A stretch of DNA of 36,558 bases, taken from Chloroflexota bacterium. Its GTDB lineage: Bacteria > Chloroflexota > Dehalococcoidia > Lucifugimonadales > SAR202-VII-2. The translations under genes and the position numbers were made by a program. The stretch spans positions 1 to 36,558 of the forward strand of contig QEVV01000013.1 of assembly GCA_003228115.1 (NCBI GenBank), given 5' to 3'. Position 1 is the stretch's first letter. Each line of letters opens with the position of its first letter. This document shows positions 6,207 through 15,195 of this stretch, in pieces. A model generated the notes under the pieces. It ran no database searches and had not been told where the DNA came from. It saw only the letters and a list, made by a program, of their open reading frames with translations.

Positions 6207-8864
6207 CTAATCCAAAAGCCGTCCTTCGTGATCCAACAACCGGACGGGCATCCCCAGTTCCCGCAACCCCGCCTCCACCACGGCCTGGTCTCCAACGACC
6301 AATAGTTGGAGGTTTTCCAAGTCCACGTGCTTCTCAGCGACCCTGCGCACATCTTCAAGCGACACGTTCTCTATGCTGGGGACGATTGTCCTGAAGTAGT
6401 CATCAGGGAGCCCATAGGCAGCCACACTAAAAAGTCTGCTCAGGATTTCTCCCGAGGTCTCGAAGGAGGCGGGAAACTCCTGGAGGAGTGCTGACTTCGC
6501 GCCGGAGAACTCTTCCTCCGTTACTGGTCTGCTTCCCTTGAGTTCATTGATTTCCTTCAGCGTTTCGATCACCGCTTCCTTGGTCACCGCGGTCTGCACA
6601 GACCCCCCGATCATGCTGGCGGATGATTCCCTGTGCCATTCGATGGACGATCGATAGCCATAACTGTAGCCCTTGTCCTGGCGCAGGTTCATGTTCAGCC
6701 GCGCAGTGAACTGGCCTCCAAAGATATGGTTCAGGACAACGAGCGGGAAGTAGTCGGGGTGCATTCGAGGCACTCCTACGTAGCCTGCCCGGATAACGGA
6801 CTGCGCCGCGCCCGGTTTATCCATGAGATAGAGGAACCCAGGAGATAGAGTTGGAGAGGGTTCAGTTCTGACGGGCGGCTCGCTGGCGGCCTTGGCTTTC
6901 CAGCTTCCCAGATGCTTTTCTCCCAAGGCCATGGCCTCCTCAAGAGACGTATCCCCGACCATGATCAGCGTTGCTCCTTCCGGGCGGAACCGCCTTTCAA
7001 AGTCTTTCACGAGGTCGTCACGCGAAAGTGACTTTACAGAGACGTCGTTGCCACCCATCGGATGGCCGTATGGGGCATCTGGGCCGTACAGCAGCATGGG
7101 CGCAACCCTGCCTGCGAGGGCGCCAGCGTCGTCCCGGAGTCTGCTGAGCGACGTGAGCCGCTCGGTTCGAACTCTCGTCAGTTCTTCTTCTGGGAAGGTT
7201 GGGCTTAGAACGACATCGGCAATGATTTCAAGTGCCGTCGGCAAGTGGCGGATCAAGGTTTCCGTTGCGAAAATGGTTTGCTCTCGCCCTGAGGAAGCCG
7301 CGAGGCCGCTGCCGATAAACTCGAATTCCTCTGCTATTTGCAGGCTAGACCGTCCAGATGTGCCTTCTTGCAGCATTGTGGTTGTGAAGGAGGCCAAGCC
7401 TGGCTTGGCTGGTGGGTCCTCGGCTCCGCCGGTGCTGATGGCCAAGCCAAGGGCAACAAGGGGAAGCTCATGGCGTTCCACAACAAGGACGTTAACCCCA
7501 TTGGCCAATTGACCTCGCTGGGGTAGAGGAGGCTCAAAAGTAGGGGGGGAAGCCGCTTCCGGAGTCTGCGATCGGTCGAGGGTGGACGTCGAGTGACTGT
7601 AGGAGGGCTCAGGCAGAACGACCATCTGGACGTGCCTGCTCCCAAGATACTGCTCCGCCACTCGGGCTACATCTTCCGGTTGCACGGCCATGAACCTATC
7701 AACATCGCGGTTCACGAGGTCAGGATCGTCGGCGAACACGTTGTAGGCATTGAGCATATCGGCCCTGCCCCCGAAGCCGCCGATATTCGCCGCTTGCCGG
7801 ACGTGTTGCGATTCGATGCGATTCCTTGCTCGCTCGACTTCCTTGGCCGTTGGAGGCTCAGTCAAAAGGCGTTCTATCTCTCTTCTCGCCGCGGCTTCCA
7901 CATCCTGGGCTGAATGGCCGGCAGCGGCCGTCACGGACATATCAAGGTCGCCGGCGATTTCTCCGGCGCCGTTGGAGGCGCCTACGCTCTGGGCAACCTG
8001 CTGCTCATATACCAATGCTTTGTGCAGCCTGGAGCTTTTGCCATCGGAAAGAATGGTGGTTAGTACGGTCAGGGCAGCTTCATCTTTATGGAACTGGGGC
8101 ACCGTTGGCCATGTTGCGAACCAGCGGGGCAGGGTGACGCGGTCATAGAGCAAAAGGTCAACTTGGCCTAGCAGGGGGGAGTCGAAGCGCTCTGCCCGGG
8201 GAACGCTGGGGCCAGGAGCTATATCCCCGAAATAGCGCTCCACCATTTCTGAGACTCGCTCGATATTGATGTCTCCGGCGATGGCCAAGCTAGCATTGGA
8301 AGGCGAGTAGAACCGCTGGAAGAAGTCTGTCACGTCCTCAAGACTGGCGGCGTCCAAATCTTCCTGGGAGCCGATGGTAGGCCAGTGATAGGGGTGGGGG
8401 TATGGATAAGCTGCCGCTTGCAGCTTCAAACCTGCTACGCCGTAGGGCCGGTTCTCATAACTCTGACGCCGCTCGTTCTTCACAACGTCCCGCTGAACAT
8501 CGAAGCGGCGTTGGTCTAGAGCATCCAAAAGGAATCCCATTCGGTCAGCTTCAAGCCAAAGGGCAAGTTCCAGATGGTTTGATGGGACGTTCTCCCAATA
8601 GTTGGTGCGGTCGATGTTCGTAGAGCCGTTAAGGTTTGCGCCTATCTTTTGGAGTGGCGTAAAGAAGCTTTCATTGTGGTTTTTCGAACCTTCAAACATG
8701 AGATGCTCAAATAAGTGAGCAAACCCAGTCTTACCTGGCTCTTCGTTTCGAGAGCCAACGTGGTACCACACGTTAACCGCAGCCAACGGCAGCGCATGAT
8801 CCTCATGCAGGACTACCTTAAGGCCGTTGGCCAGGGAGAATTTCTTGAAGGTTATCGGTTCCAT
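6207..8864 (-). CDS. M16 (pitrilysin/insulinase) zinc metallopeptidase, two fused M16 units
   Basis: The 885-aa product holds two M16 halves. The N-terminal half has the inverted zinc motif HLFEH at 50-54 in GFAHLFEHLMFEGSKN, followed by the usual R-x-N-Y-W and YPYPHPYHWP segments. The second half starts near residue 445 (LANGVNVLVVERHELPLVAL) and has no HxxEH, as expected for the structural half; it carries the PDYFPLVVLNHIFGG and RxDKGYSYG elements that bind substrate. The two halves normally close over small peptides. No signal peptide is visible, so it is likely cytoplasmic. It is monocistronic and convergent with the NYN gene; its start at 8864 is the first ATG of the domain. Confidence 0.92.
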   Translation of the reverse strand: MEPITFKKFSLANGLKVVLHEDHALPLAAVNVWYHVGSRNEEPGKTGFAHLFEHLMFEGSKNHNESFFTPLQKIGANLNGSTNIDRTNYWENVPSNHLELALWLEADRMGFLLDALDQRRFDVQRDVVKNERRQSYENRPYGVAGLKLQAAAYPYPHPYHWPTIGSQEDLDAASLEDVTDFFQRFYSPSNASLAIAGDINIERVSEMVERYFGDIAPGPSVPRAERFDSPLLGQVDLLLYDRVTLPRWFATWPTVPQFHKDEAALTVLTTILSDGKSSRLHKALVYEQQVAQSVGASNGAGEIAGDLDMSVTAAAGHSAQDVEAAARREIERLLTEPPTAKEVERARNRIESQHVRQAANIGGFGGRADMLNAYNVFADDPDLVNRDVDRFMAVQPEDVARVAEQYLGSRHVQMVVLPEPSYSHSTSTLDRSQTPEAASPPTFEPPLPQRGQLANGVNVLVVERHELPLVALGLAISTGGAEDPPAKPGLASFTTTMLQEGTSGRSSLQIAEEFEFIGSGLAASSGREQTIFATETLIRHLPTALEIIADVVLSPTFPEEELTRVRTERLTSLSRLRDDAGALAGRVAPMLLYGPDAPYGHPMGGNDVSVKSLSRDDLVKDFERRFRPEGATLIMVGDTSLEEAMALGEKHLGSWKAKAASEPPVRTEPSPTLSPGFLYLMDKPGAAQSVIRAGYVGVPRMHPDYFPLVVLNHIFGGQFTARLNMNLRQDKGYSYGYRSSIEWHRESSASMIGGSVQTAVTKEAVIETLKEINELKGSRPVTEEEFSGAKSALLQEFPASFETSGEILSRLFSVAAYGLPDDYFRTIVPSIENVSLEDVRRVAEKHVDLENLQLLVVGDQAVVEAGLRELGMPVRLLDHEGRLLD

Positions 8865-9308
8865 TGCTGCTCCTAAATCTAGATTGTTGAGAATGCGCCA
8901 AGATTGCCGCGCTCTCTCGTTAGCGTGTCGTGGGTCCGCTAATAGGGAAGAAGGTGGCTGCTGCCGGCCCTTGCGATTGGACGTAGGTGACGAAGAGCGT
9001 CAGCTTCTGGCGAAGCGAGCACCGCGAGGGCAAGAAAGGGAATTCTCAGCATGAAAAAGGGGACACCCTGATGAAATGCTACGTCTATATAAGGATGGGC
9101 ATAGCACTCTGCTTTTCTTCATTCTACCTTTCCAGCGGTCTAACGAGCTATAGGAGAGGCTCCTCCCGCCTGTTGAGGAGGTGTTTCAGTGCCCTTGCAT
9201 TGGAGGGGGCAGTCGCCGGCCGGGGGCATGTTCCCTAATTGGAGTCTTGAGGCTACCGCGGGCTGTTACAATCAAGGAATCCTGCCCTGTTAACTTTTGA
9301 GGGGGACC
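8865..9308. other. Intergenic region with no supported gene
   Basis: This 444-bp interval separates the divergent M16 and small membrane protein genes. A 55-codon frame (9071-9238) has AAGGGG before its ATG, but its Arg/Ser-rich product matches nothing I recognise. An inverted repeat (CTCCTC, GAGGAG) lies near 9160-9181. Promoters for both flanking genes must be here, but I could not assign them with confidence. Confidence 0.4.
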
Positions 9309-9536
9309 GTGTTTCGCTGGTATGTAGCCATGCTTGGTGTGGGGGTAGGCACTACGCTGGGGTATCTCACAGCTAGCCTGCTGTACGTGATCGCTCAGCG
9401 AGTGCTTGATCCAGAAGAGCCCACAGACGTTATTCCTGCATTTCTAATAGGCCTTGCAGTTTTCGTTCCCTTTGGCGCTTTGATGATCGGCGGCTGGGCA
9501 TATCGGTGGGCTACTCGACGCCAGCAGGGCTGGTAG
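9309..9536 (+). CDS. Small two-helix membrane protein
   Basis: A 75-aa product starting at GTG 9309, chosen because GAGGGGG lies immediately upstream; an in-frame TTG at 9297 has no such site. Two hydrophobic segments (about residues 7-29 and 45-68) are joined by an acidic loop (DPEEPTD), and the C-terminus is basic (RWATRRQQ), favouring a cytoplasmic end. No family is recognised. It stands alone between two minus-strand transcription units. The following 130 bp contain an imperfect CAAAGG/GGCCTTTG hairpin that might act as its terminator. Confidence 0.55.
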   Translation: MFRWYVAMLGVGVGTTLGYLTASLLYVIAQRVLDPEEPTDVIPAFLIGLAVFVPFGALMIGGWAYRWATRRQQGW

Positions 9537-9669
9537 CGCGCAGGCAAAGGGCCACCTCAGGCATCGGCCTTTGTAAATGATCCAAACGGGTTGTCTATTT
9601 GGGCCTGCAGAGAGGCGGAAGGGCAGAGGGAGCGGAAGCGGCGAAGGGACCGGCTGACGGCTGGCGCGG

Positions 9670-10041
9670 CTAAACTAGGGCTAGGATATCTTCTACCTTT
9701 GAAAGAAGCGCTAGTGGACTAAACGGCTTGGTGAAATACTCGTCGGCTCCGGAATTACAGGCTTTGTCCCGGTCCTCATCAAGGGTCAACGCTGTCAGCA
9801 TGATGACCTTGATGTGGGCTGTCCTGGAGTCGGCCTTCAACTCCCTGCAGACTTCGAAGCCATCCTTATGGGGCATGCGGACATCTAGCAGAACAAGCTC
9901 AGGCCTTTCTCTCATAGCCATTTCCAATGCTTGGTCGCCGTCCTCGGCCAAGAGGACTGTATAGCGTTCGGGGTTTTCCAACGTGGCGGCAACAAGAGAC
10001 CTTATTGCTTCCTCGTCATCGGCTAGCAGGATCTTCATCAT
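9670..10041 (-). CDS. Receiver-only response regulator (CheY-like)
   Basis: The 123-aa product is a bare receiver domain: acidic pocket Asp8-Asp9, phospho-acceptor Asp53 in LVLLDVRMP, Thr83 in MLTALT and Lys105 in FTKPFS. There is no output domain, so it must act through protein partners or a phosphorelay. Its ATG overlaps the stop codon of the histidine kinase frame by 4 bp (10038-10041), a sign of translational coupling and of a cognate pair. Confidence 0.93.
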   Translation of the reverse strand: MMKILLADDEEAIRSLVAATLENPERYTVLLAEDGDQALEMAMRERPELVLLDVRMPHKDGFEVCRELKADSRTAHIKVIMLTALTLDEDRDKACNSGADEYFTKPFSPLALLSKVEDILALV

Positions 10042-10820
10042 GCCCCAACCTCCTTTGCTGAGCGGTGTACGGGCAAAGTAAAGAAAAAGGTTGAGCCCAC
10101 TTCTGGCTCGCTTTGAACCCAGATCTCTCCTCCCAGCGTATCCACAAAGTTCTTCACGATGTACAGCCCAAGCCCCGTACCCCGTACCCCCGCCATATTT
10201 GGATGGCGTAAATGGTGGAAGGTAGTGAACAGCCGCTCTTGGTCCTCAAGAGTTATGCCCACTCCCTGATCTGCAACCGTCACAACGACTTGATCCCGTT
10301 CTGAGTCATAGGCGGCGTCGACGGTAACGGGCTCTGTAGCAGGGCTGTATTTCAAGCCATTGCTGATGAGATTCACAAGGATTTGCGCCACCTTGTCCCT
10401 GTCTGCATCTACCGGTGGGAGGTTTTCGTCGATCTTCCTTACGACCCGGCCCGCTTCTAGTCCCGAGTTGAGGCTGTCTAAGACCAGCCTCAGGGTTTGT
10501 TCTAATGCTACTGGCTCCCGCTGGATTCGGAGCTTGCCTGTCTGGATAAGGGCTACGTCCAGCATGTCCTCCACAATGTCAGAGAGGCGCTGGCTCTCGC
10601 GGTGGATGGTTTGGAGCCAGTTTCGACGAGTGGCTTCAGTCGTTTCCCGTTCTAATAGCAACTCGGCAAAACCAATGATGCTCGTCATAGGAGTGCGCAA
10701 TTCGTGAGAGGCGGTTGATACGAACTCATTACGTCGCTCCTCCAGCGCCCGCTCATCCGTGATGTCTCGAAAGAGGAAGCCAACCATGGGTTCCGCCGAC
10801 CATGGGAATCGAGAATGCAT
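10038..10820 (-). CDS. Histidine kinase catalytic part (HisKA-HATPase), downstream half of a split sensor
   Basis: Residues 12-22 (MVGFLFRDITD) complete a PAS domain whose body lies in the other frame. HisKA follows with His39 in ASHELRTPM, then the HATPase_c N box (ILVNLISNGLKYSP), G1 (VADQGVGI) and G2 (GTGLGLYIVKN). The ATG at 10820 has no ribosome binding site and lies inside the end of the upstream frame (68-bp overlap). The most economical reading is one gene with a one-base frameshift near ATTCCCATGG...ACCCATGG (about 10785-10815). Together with the 9670 gene it forms a two-component system. Confidence 0.85.
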   Translation of the reverse strand: MHSRFPWSAEPMVGFLFRDITDERALEERRNEFVSTASHELRTPMTSIIGFAELLLERETTEATRRNWLQTIHRESQRLSDIVEDMLDVALIQTGKLRIQREPVALEQTLRLVLDSLNSGLEAGRVVRKIDENLPPVDADRDKVAQILVNLISNGLKYSPATEPVTVDAAYDSERDQVVVTVADQGVGITLEDQERLFTTFHHLRHPNMAGVRGTGLGLYIVKNFVDTLGGEIWVQSEPEVGSTFFFTLPVHRSAKEVGA

Positions 10821-13677
10821 TGACCAATATGTTTCGCCGTTTAGGTTGTTTTACCCGCATTTCGAAGGACGCTGGGAGTTCTCCCTCACCAGTAGCCAGG
10901 CTCCGCATGAGGTCCAAACATTCGGGGTTCTCAATGCGGCTCCGCATAACCTCAAAACGTTCGAGAATGGGCTTGCCGATTGCTTCTTCGTGCGAGAGGC
11001 CGAGGAATCCGGCTGCAGCTCTGTTCCTATACTTGACGGCGCCCTTTGAATCTATGACGACAAGCCCTTCTATCATGCTCGATTGAATTGCGGACAGTGT
11101 GCCGCGTTCCTTTTCAGCACTGTCGTACAGCCGGAGGTTATCAATCAGGACGCCAGCCAACACAGCGAACAAGCTTATGAGGCGTTCGTCATCTTCAGAG
11201 AACTCCCCGCCTTCTTCTCTCTCAATTACGTAGAGGGCGCCTTGAAACCCGCCCTGAAGCTGAACGCCAGTGGCCATCAGCGTTTTGCCCTCAAGTCCTT
11301 CGCGGGTGTTGTAACGGCCCATGCCGTGCCCGGATAGATCCGTGCTCCGGAAGCTGCCTGTGCTTTCCGCTGACTGAAGAAGGAGCCGTACGCTGTTCTT
11401 GACCTCCTCGGGCAAGAAGTCGTGACTCTCATCGGCAGACACCCCTGAAATGACTCTCCAGGCGATCTCACCTTGGTCATCCAGCACAACAATCGCCCCA
11501 AGCTTTGCTCCCACAAGAGAGCGGGCGTTCTCCACGAATTGACGCAGGGCCTTGCCCTCATCCTCCTCAATCCTGAGCTTGACGGCCGCTTCCCTAAGCG
11601 CCAATACGCGTCTTCTGCCCTGTTCCAACTCTGCGCTGATTTCTTGCTGCAGCTGAACGTTCTCCATGAGTGGCCCGATCTCAGAGGCGACTACTTCCAA
11701 TAGCCTGACTCTCTCAGGAGTGAAGTGGTCGCGTTCCAGGGAGCCGACGGCCACGACTCCCGTGATTCGATCACCCGACCTGACCGGGAACATACCGGCT
11801 GATTTCAGACCGAACGCCAGGAGGTGTGGTCGGGTCAGATGAGACGATGGATAGTCGTTGACAACGAGGACCTCGCCGCTCCGGTAGCTCTCATCCACTA
11901 ACCCGCCAGAGGCAACGTCCGGTATGTCGCGTGTAGCACCTGGTTGGTCCGCCTCAGCGGCCGCAACACGATGGAACTGCTGTGCCTTTGGATCAGGAAC
12001 CCAGAGGAAGGCGCTGTTCGCCTGCATGATTCCAACAACCTCTCTGAGTGCGCCAGTGGCTCTTTCCGCAAAGGAGCCGGTTGCAGCCAGGATTTTTTCG
12101 ATGGAAACTACCGCCTCAAGCTCTTGAGCTCTCAGGCGCTCCGCCTCCCGAAGCTGGGCGTTAACGATAAGCGGACCCATCCCATTCGCAACCGTCTGGA
12201 GGATCTGGAGCCTTTCGGGGGTGAAATGTCCTAGAGAGGTGGAATTGACGGAGAGGATGCCCAAAGCTTCTTCGTTAACGTTAATAGATGCCGCAGCCAG
12301 AGATTGGACCCCCGCTTGGAGGAGTAAAGGGTGGGCACCCGTCTGGTTTTGATAGTCATTGGTGACCGAAAGGTGGCTGCTGTTCAGGGCCTCAAGGGCA
12401 ATGGGTGTTGCGGCTGGGATGGAGGTGTTTAACGCGCCATCGCCCTCACCGGCGAACGCGAGCGTATCGAGCGTATCTTTGGATTCATTGAGAATACGAA
12501 GGGAGGCCCGTTCGATCTGCAGAACCTCCAAGACAGTGTTAAGTACCTGGGTGGCCTTTTCTTTTAGGGTGCCCGGCTGTACAAGCTGACTGGCAATAGC
12601 AAACAGCGCCTCCAGACTCTGCGCCTTAAACTTCTCCTCTTCTTGCAAGCGGGCGTTCTCAAGGACCATGCCTAGGCTGTCGCACACAGTCGAAAGAAGG
12701 TCGATCGTCTCTGGGGTTAGCCGGTCCGCAGACTTGAAAGAGACAATGATTACGCCACGGCTGTGCCCGGCGGCCTTGACGGGAAGGAGAAGTGCCGAGG
12801 TTACATTTGCCTCGAGGAGGTAGGGAAGGGGATTGGGCAATTTCGAATAATCGTGGACCAGGACGGGCTCCCCCGTCCGCATCACTTCTGCGGAGAGTCC
12901 TGTGTTCGTGACTTCCGGCAAATACGCTCCAAAATCCTTTGGGCCAAAGGCAGCGAGCCTCAACCCATCACCGCTAGGTTCGGCAACCCGGAGGACTGCA
13001 AAGTCTGCTTGCCCTATTTGTACTAGTTCATCAAGCACCCTGCCGGCCTTCTTGGAGAATGACCCAGGTTCCGTGAGTATCCGCATGGCCGACCGCAGGG
13101 TTTCCAAATGGCGGAGATGAAAGCCATTCGCGCCACTTTCTTGGCGATGCTCAATGGCTCTGGCAATGTGACTGGCCATTGAATCAACAAAAGCCAGTTC
13201 GTCTGGGCCGGGTTGAGTAGTTGACACTTCAAGGGTGCCGCCGGGCTTTCCGGCAACGGAAAATTCGCTCGCTATTCTTGTGGCCGCGACCTCGAAGTTT
13301 CCGGCGCTGAATTGTTGCCCTGCCCAGGAAATTTTGGCGGCGGTGAATCCGCCGGATTTAAACTCGGATGGGATGAGGTCTGCTGCAAACTGAAGGGTCT
13401 GGCCCAACGATAGATCGCCTTGGCTTAGGGCGGCAGCGATTGTGCCAGCGAGGTCCGGGCTTGTGGTGTTCTGGATACCCCGAGCCGGGATACGTGAAGC
13501 CTGTGGTTCTTCTTGTTGTGCCATTAAGGCCCTTGAAGGGACAAGTATTGTGCTTGCTTCGACTGCCGGTCCGTTCAGTTTTCTAGCGGATAGCCAAGGT
13601 GCGAGTTTCATTGAGTCGAAACATCTTGCAGAACGATCTTCGCTTAACAAAGGGAGCGAAGAAAGCCAATCTGACAT
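10753..13677 (-). CDS. Multi-GAF/PAS sensor protein, upstream half of a split histidine kinase
   Basis: The frame encodes about 970 residues. After an N-terminal region resembling the input segments of PAS kinases (NFEVAATRIASEFSV, then GTLEVS), four GAF-like units follow at roughly 205-345, 355-505, 525-675 and 700-850. A coiled stretch and a PAS domain (GLVVIDSKGAVKYRNRAAAGF) come next. The frame ends abruptly in a non-PAS tail (GGTHGWLPLSRHHG), while the adjacent frame supplies the missing PAS end and the kinase. The start is uncertain: ATG 13677 and TTG 13686 lack a ribosome binding site, and ATG 13527 (AAGGG upstream) is a good alternative. No membrane segment is seen, so sensing is cytoplasmic. 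Confidence 0.8.
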   Translation of the reverse strand: MSDWLSSLPLLSEDRSARCFDSMKLAPWLSARKLNGPAVEASTILVPSRALMAQQEEPQASRIPARGIQNTTSPDLAGTIAAALSQGDLSLGQTLQFAADLIPSEFKSGGFTAAKISWAGQQFSAGNFEVAATRIASEFSVAGKPGGTLEVSTTQPGPDELAFVDSMASHIARAIEHRQESGANGFHLRHLETLRSAMRILTEPGSFSKKAGRVLDELVQIGQADFAVLRVAEPSGDGLRLAAFGPKDFGAYLPEVTNTGLSAEVMRTGEPVLVHDYSKLPNPLPYLLEANVTSALLLPVKAAGHSRGVIIVSFKSADRLTPETIDLLSTVCDSLGMVLENARLQEEEKFKAQSLEALFAIASQLVQPGTLKEKATQVLNTVLEVLQIERASLRILNESKDTLDTLAFAGEGDGALNTSIPAATPIALEALNSSHLSVTNDYQNQTGAHPLLLQAGVQSLAAASINVNEEALGILSVNSTSLGHFTPERLQILQTVANGMGPLIVNAQLREAERLRAQELEAVVSIEKILAATGSFAERATGALREVVGIMQANSAFLWVPDPKAQQFHRVAAAEADQPGATRDIPDVASGGLVDESYRSGEVLVVNDYPSSHLTRPHLLAFGLKSAGMFPVRSGDRITGVVAVGSLERDHFTPERVRLLEVVASEIGPLMENVQLQQEISAELEQGRRRVLALREAAVKLRIEEDEGKALRQFVENARSLVGAKLGAIVVLDDQGEIAWRVISGVSADESHDFLPEEVKNSVRLLLQSAESTGSFRSTDLSGHGMGRYNTREGLEGKTLMATGVQLQGGFQGALYVIEREEGGEFSEDDERLISLFAVLAGVLIDNLRLYDSAEKERGTLSAIQSSMIEGLVVIDSKGAVKYRNRAAAGFLGLSHEEAIGKPILERFEVMRSRIENPECLDLMRSLATGEGELPASFEMRVKQPKRRNILVNAFSIPMVGGTHGWLPLSRHHG

Positions 13678-13842
13678 CGCCGTCAAAGCTTAGGAGAACA
13701 CTTGGGGGCGAGGCTTTGCAAAGCTAAACCAATGTAGGCAGGGCGTGAACTTAGGTGATCCTTACCACACAATTACAGCAAGCCCAACTACAAGCCGCGG
13801 TTGGAGTGATGTTCGGCTGGATAGGAGAAAAACAGGTAGCTA

Positions 13843-15195
13843 TTACTGTGGCGCTTGGATGATCCGGCGAACGATAGATTCGAAGTCGCCGTCCGCTTGG
13901 CGAATTGCGCCAAGTTCCAACAGTCGTTCTAAAGGCAACGGCGCTGCTGTGGGAGGGTCCAATGGCGCATTGCCAATCACCCCGGATTGTTCCAATCCTA
14001 CTATTCGCTCTTCGGACCAGCCCAGGATGTTTCCAAGGACATAGTGGTTGTGCTGGCCCAGAGTAGGGGCGGCAGACCGGGTTTGGCCCGGAGTGAGCGA
14101 AAACTTCCAAGGTCGGCCGACGTAGGGCAGGGCAGGCAGGCCGCTATCAGGATAGTGGGCCACGGCTTCGAAGAACCCTCTTTCTCTCAGGTGTGGGTCC
14201 AAGAGCAAGTCCTTTCCCGTTGCAACCGCGCCCGCAGAAACGCCCGCTGCTTGGAGCCGGTGCATCAGTTGCCCCGCTTCCTGGCTCTTTGTCCAATTGC
14301 CCAACGAGGCGTTTAATTCCTCGGAATGGGCGAGGCGGGATTCGTTGCTATTGAATTTAGGGTTCTGGCACCACGACGGGTTTTCCATCACAGAACAGAG
14401 GGACGCCCACATCTGATCGCTGGCAACGGATATGGCTATCCAGCAGTCATGCCCCGCACAAGGATAAACATCGTTTGGGGCCGACAGGCGATCACTGTTT
14501 CCAACCGGAGAAGCAACCTCGCCGCGTAGGCCGTAGTCCAGGATCGCTTCCCCAATGGTGGCGGTCTGGGCATGCGCCTGAGATAAATCGATTAACTGCC
14601 CTTCTCCAGTACGTTGCCGATGCAAGAGTGCGGCCATGACGGCTACCAGTCCGTGCTCTGCAGCGACGTAGTCCGTGTGAGGCAGTTCCGGGAGCACCGG
14701 CTCTCCATCTGGGTAGCCGGTCATGCTGGAGAGACCGGACGCCGCTTCCGTGGTTGGACCAACGGCGCCGTAGTTCTGCCACGGGCCGGTCGATCCATAC
14801 CCCGTAGAGGTGAGCATTATGAGGTCTGGCTTTACCTCACGAAGGGTTGGATACTCAATCTCCAGGTTCTGGAGAACCCGCGGCCGGAAGTTAACCGCAA
14901 ATACATCGGAGAGTCGAATGAGGTCTAGGAGGGCCTCGCGGCCTTCTGCCTTGGAAAGATCCAGCGTAACGCCCAGTTTGTTGCGGTTCTGATCGTTGAA
15001 ATTGGCGGCTTGGTTCCAGGGCTGGGTCCCCGGATTGTTGCCATAGAAGGCGTCGCCCCGGTGCGGGTCCAAACGGATCGTGCTCTCTACCTTGATGACC
15101 TCAGCGCCCATGTCGGCCATGAGCCTTGTCAGGTGGGGCACGGCCAGGAGCTGACCCATCTCTACTATGCGAATGTCATCCAAAGGGAGAGGCAT
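13843..15195 (-). CDS. CaiB/BaiF family III CoA-transferase, subunit with catalytic Asp
   Basis: The 450-aa product has the family III fold: IRIVEMGQLLAVPHLTRL with ADMGAEVIKVES, the FNDQNRNKLGVTLDL segment, and TSTGYGSTGPWQ. The catalytic Asp, which forms the acyl-anhydride and aspartyl-CoA thioester in this family, corresponds to Asp175 in HTDYVAAEHG. The C-terminal domain has GRPWKFSLTPG and the usual LGQHN motif. The ATG at 15195 directly follows the TAG of the upstream paralogue (TAGATG), so the two are translationally coupled and may form one enzyme. The carboxylic acid substrate cannot be deduced. Confidence 0.9.
   Translation of the reverse strand: MPLPLDDIRIVEMGQLLAVPHLTRLMADMGAEVIKVESTIRLDPHRGDAFYGNNPGTQPWNQAANFNDQNRNKLGVTLDLSKAEGREALLDLIRLSDVFAVNFRPRVLQNLEIEYPTLREVKPDLIMLTSTGYGSTGPWQNYGAVGPTTEAASGLSSMTGYPDGEPVLPELPHTDYVAAEHGLVAVMAALLHRQRTGEGQLIDLSQAHAQTATIGEAILDYGLRGEVASPVGNSDRLSAPNDVYPCAGHDCWIAISVASDQMWASLCSVMENPSWCQNPKFNSNESRLAHSEELNASLGNWTKSQEAGQLMHRLQAAGVSAGAVATGKDLLLDPHLRERGFFEAVAHYPDSGLPALPYVGRPWKFSLTPGQTRSAAPTLGQHNHYVLGNILGWSEERIVGLEQSGVIGNAPLDPPTAAPLPLERLLELGAIRQADGDFESIVRRIIQAPQ

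Noticed and set aside
6892..7512. 206-codon plus-strand frame
   Set aside because: Shadow of the M16 peptidase gene on the opposite strand.
9071..9238. 55-codon frame with a good ribosome binding site
   Set aside because: The product is Arg/Ser-rich and unlike any protein I know; retained only as a note in the intergenic entry.
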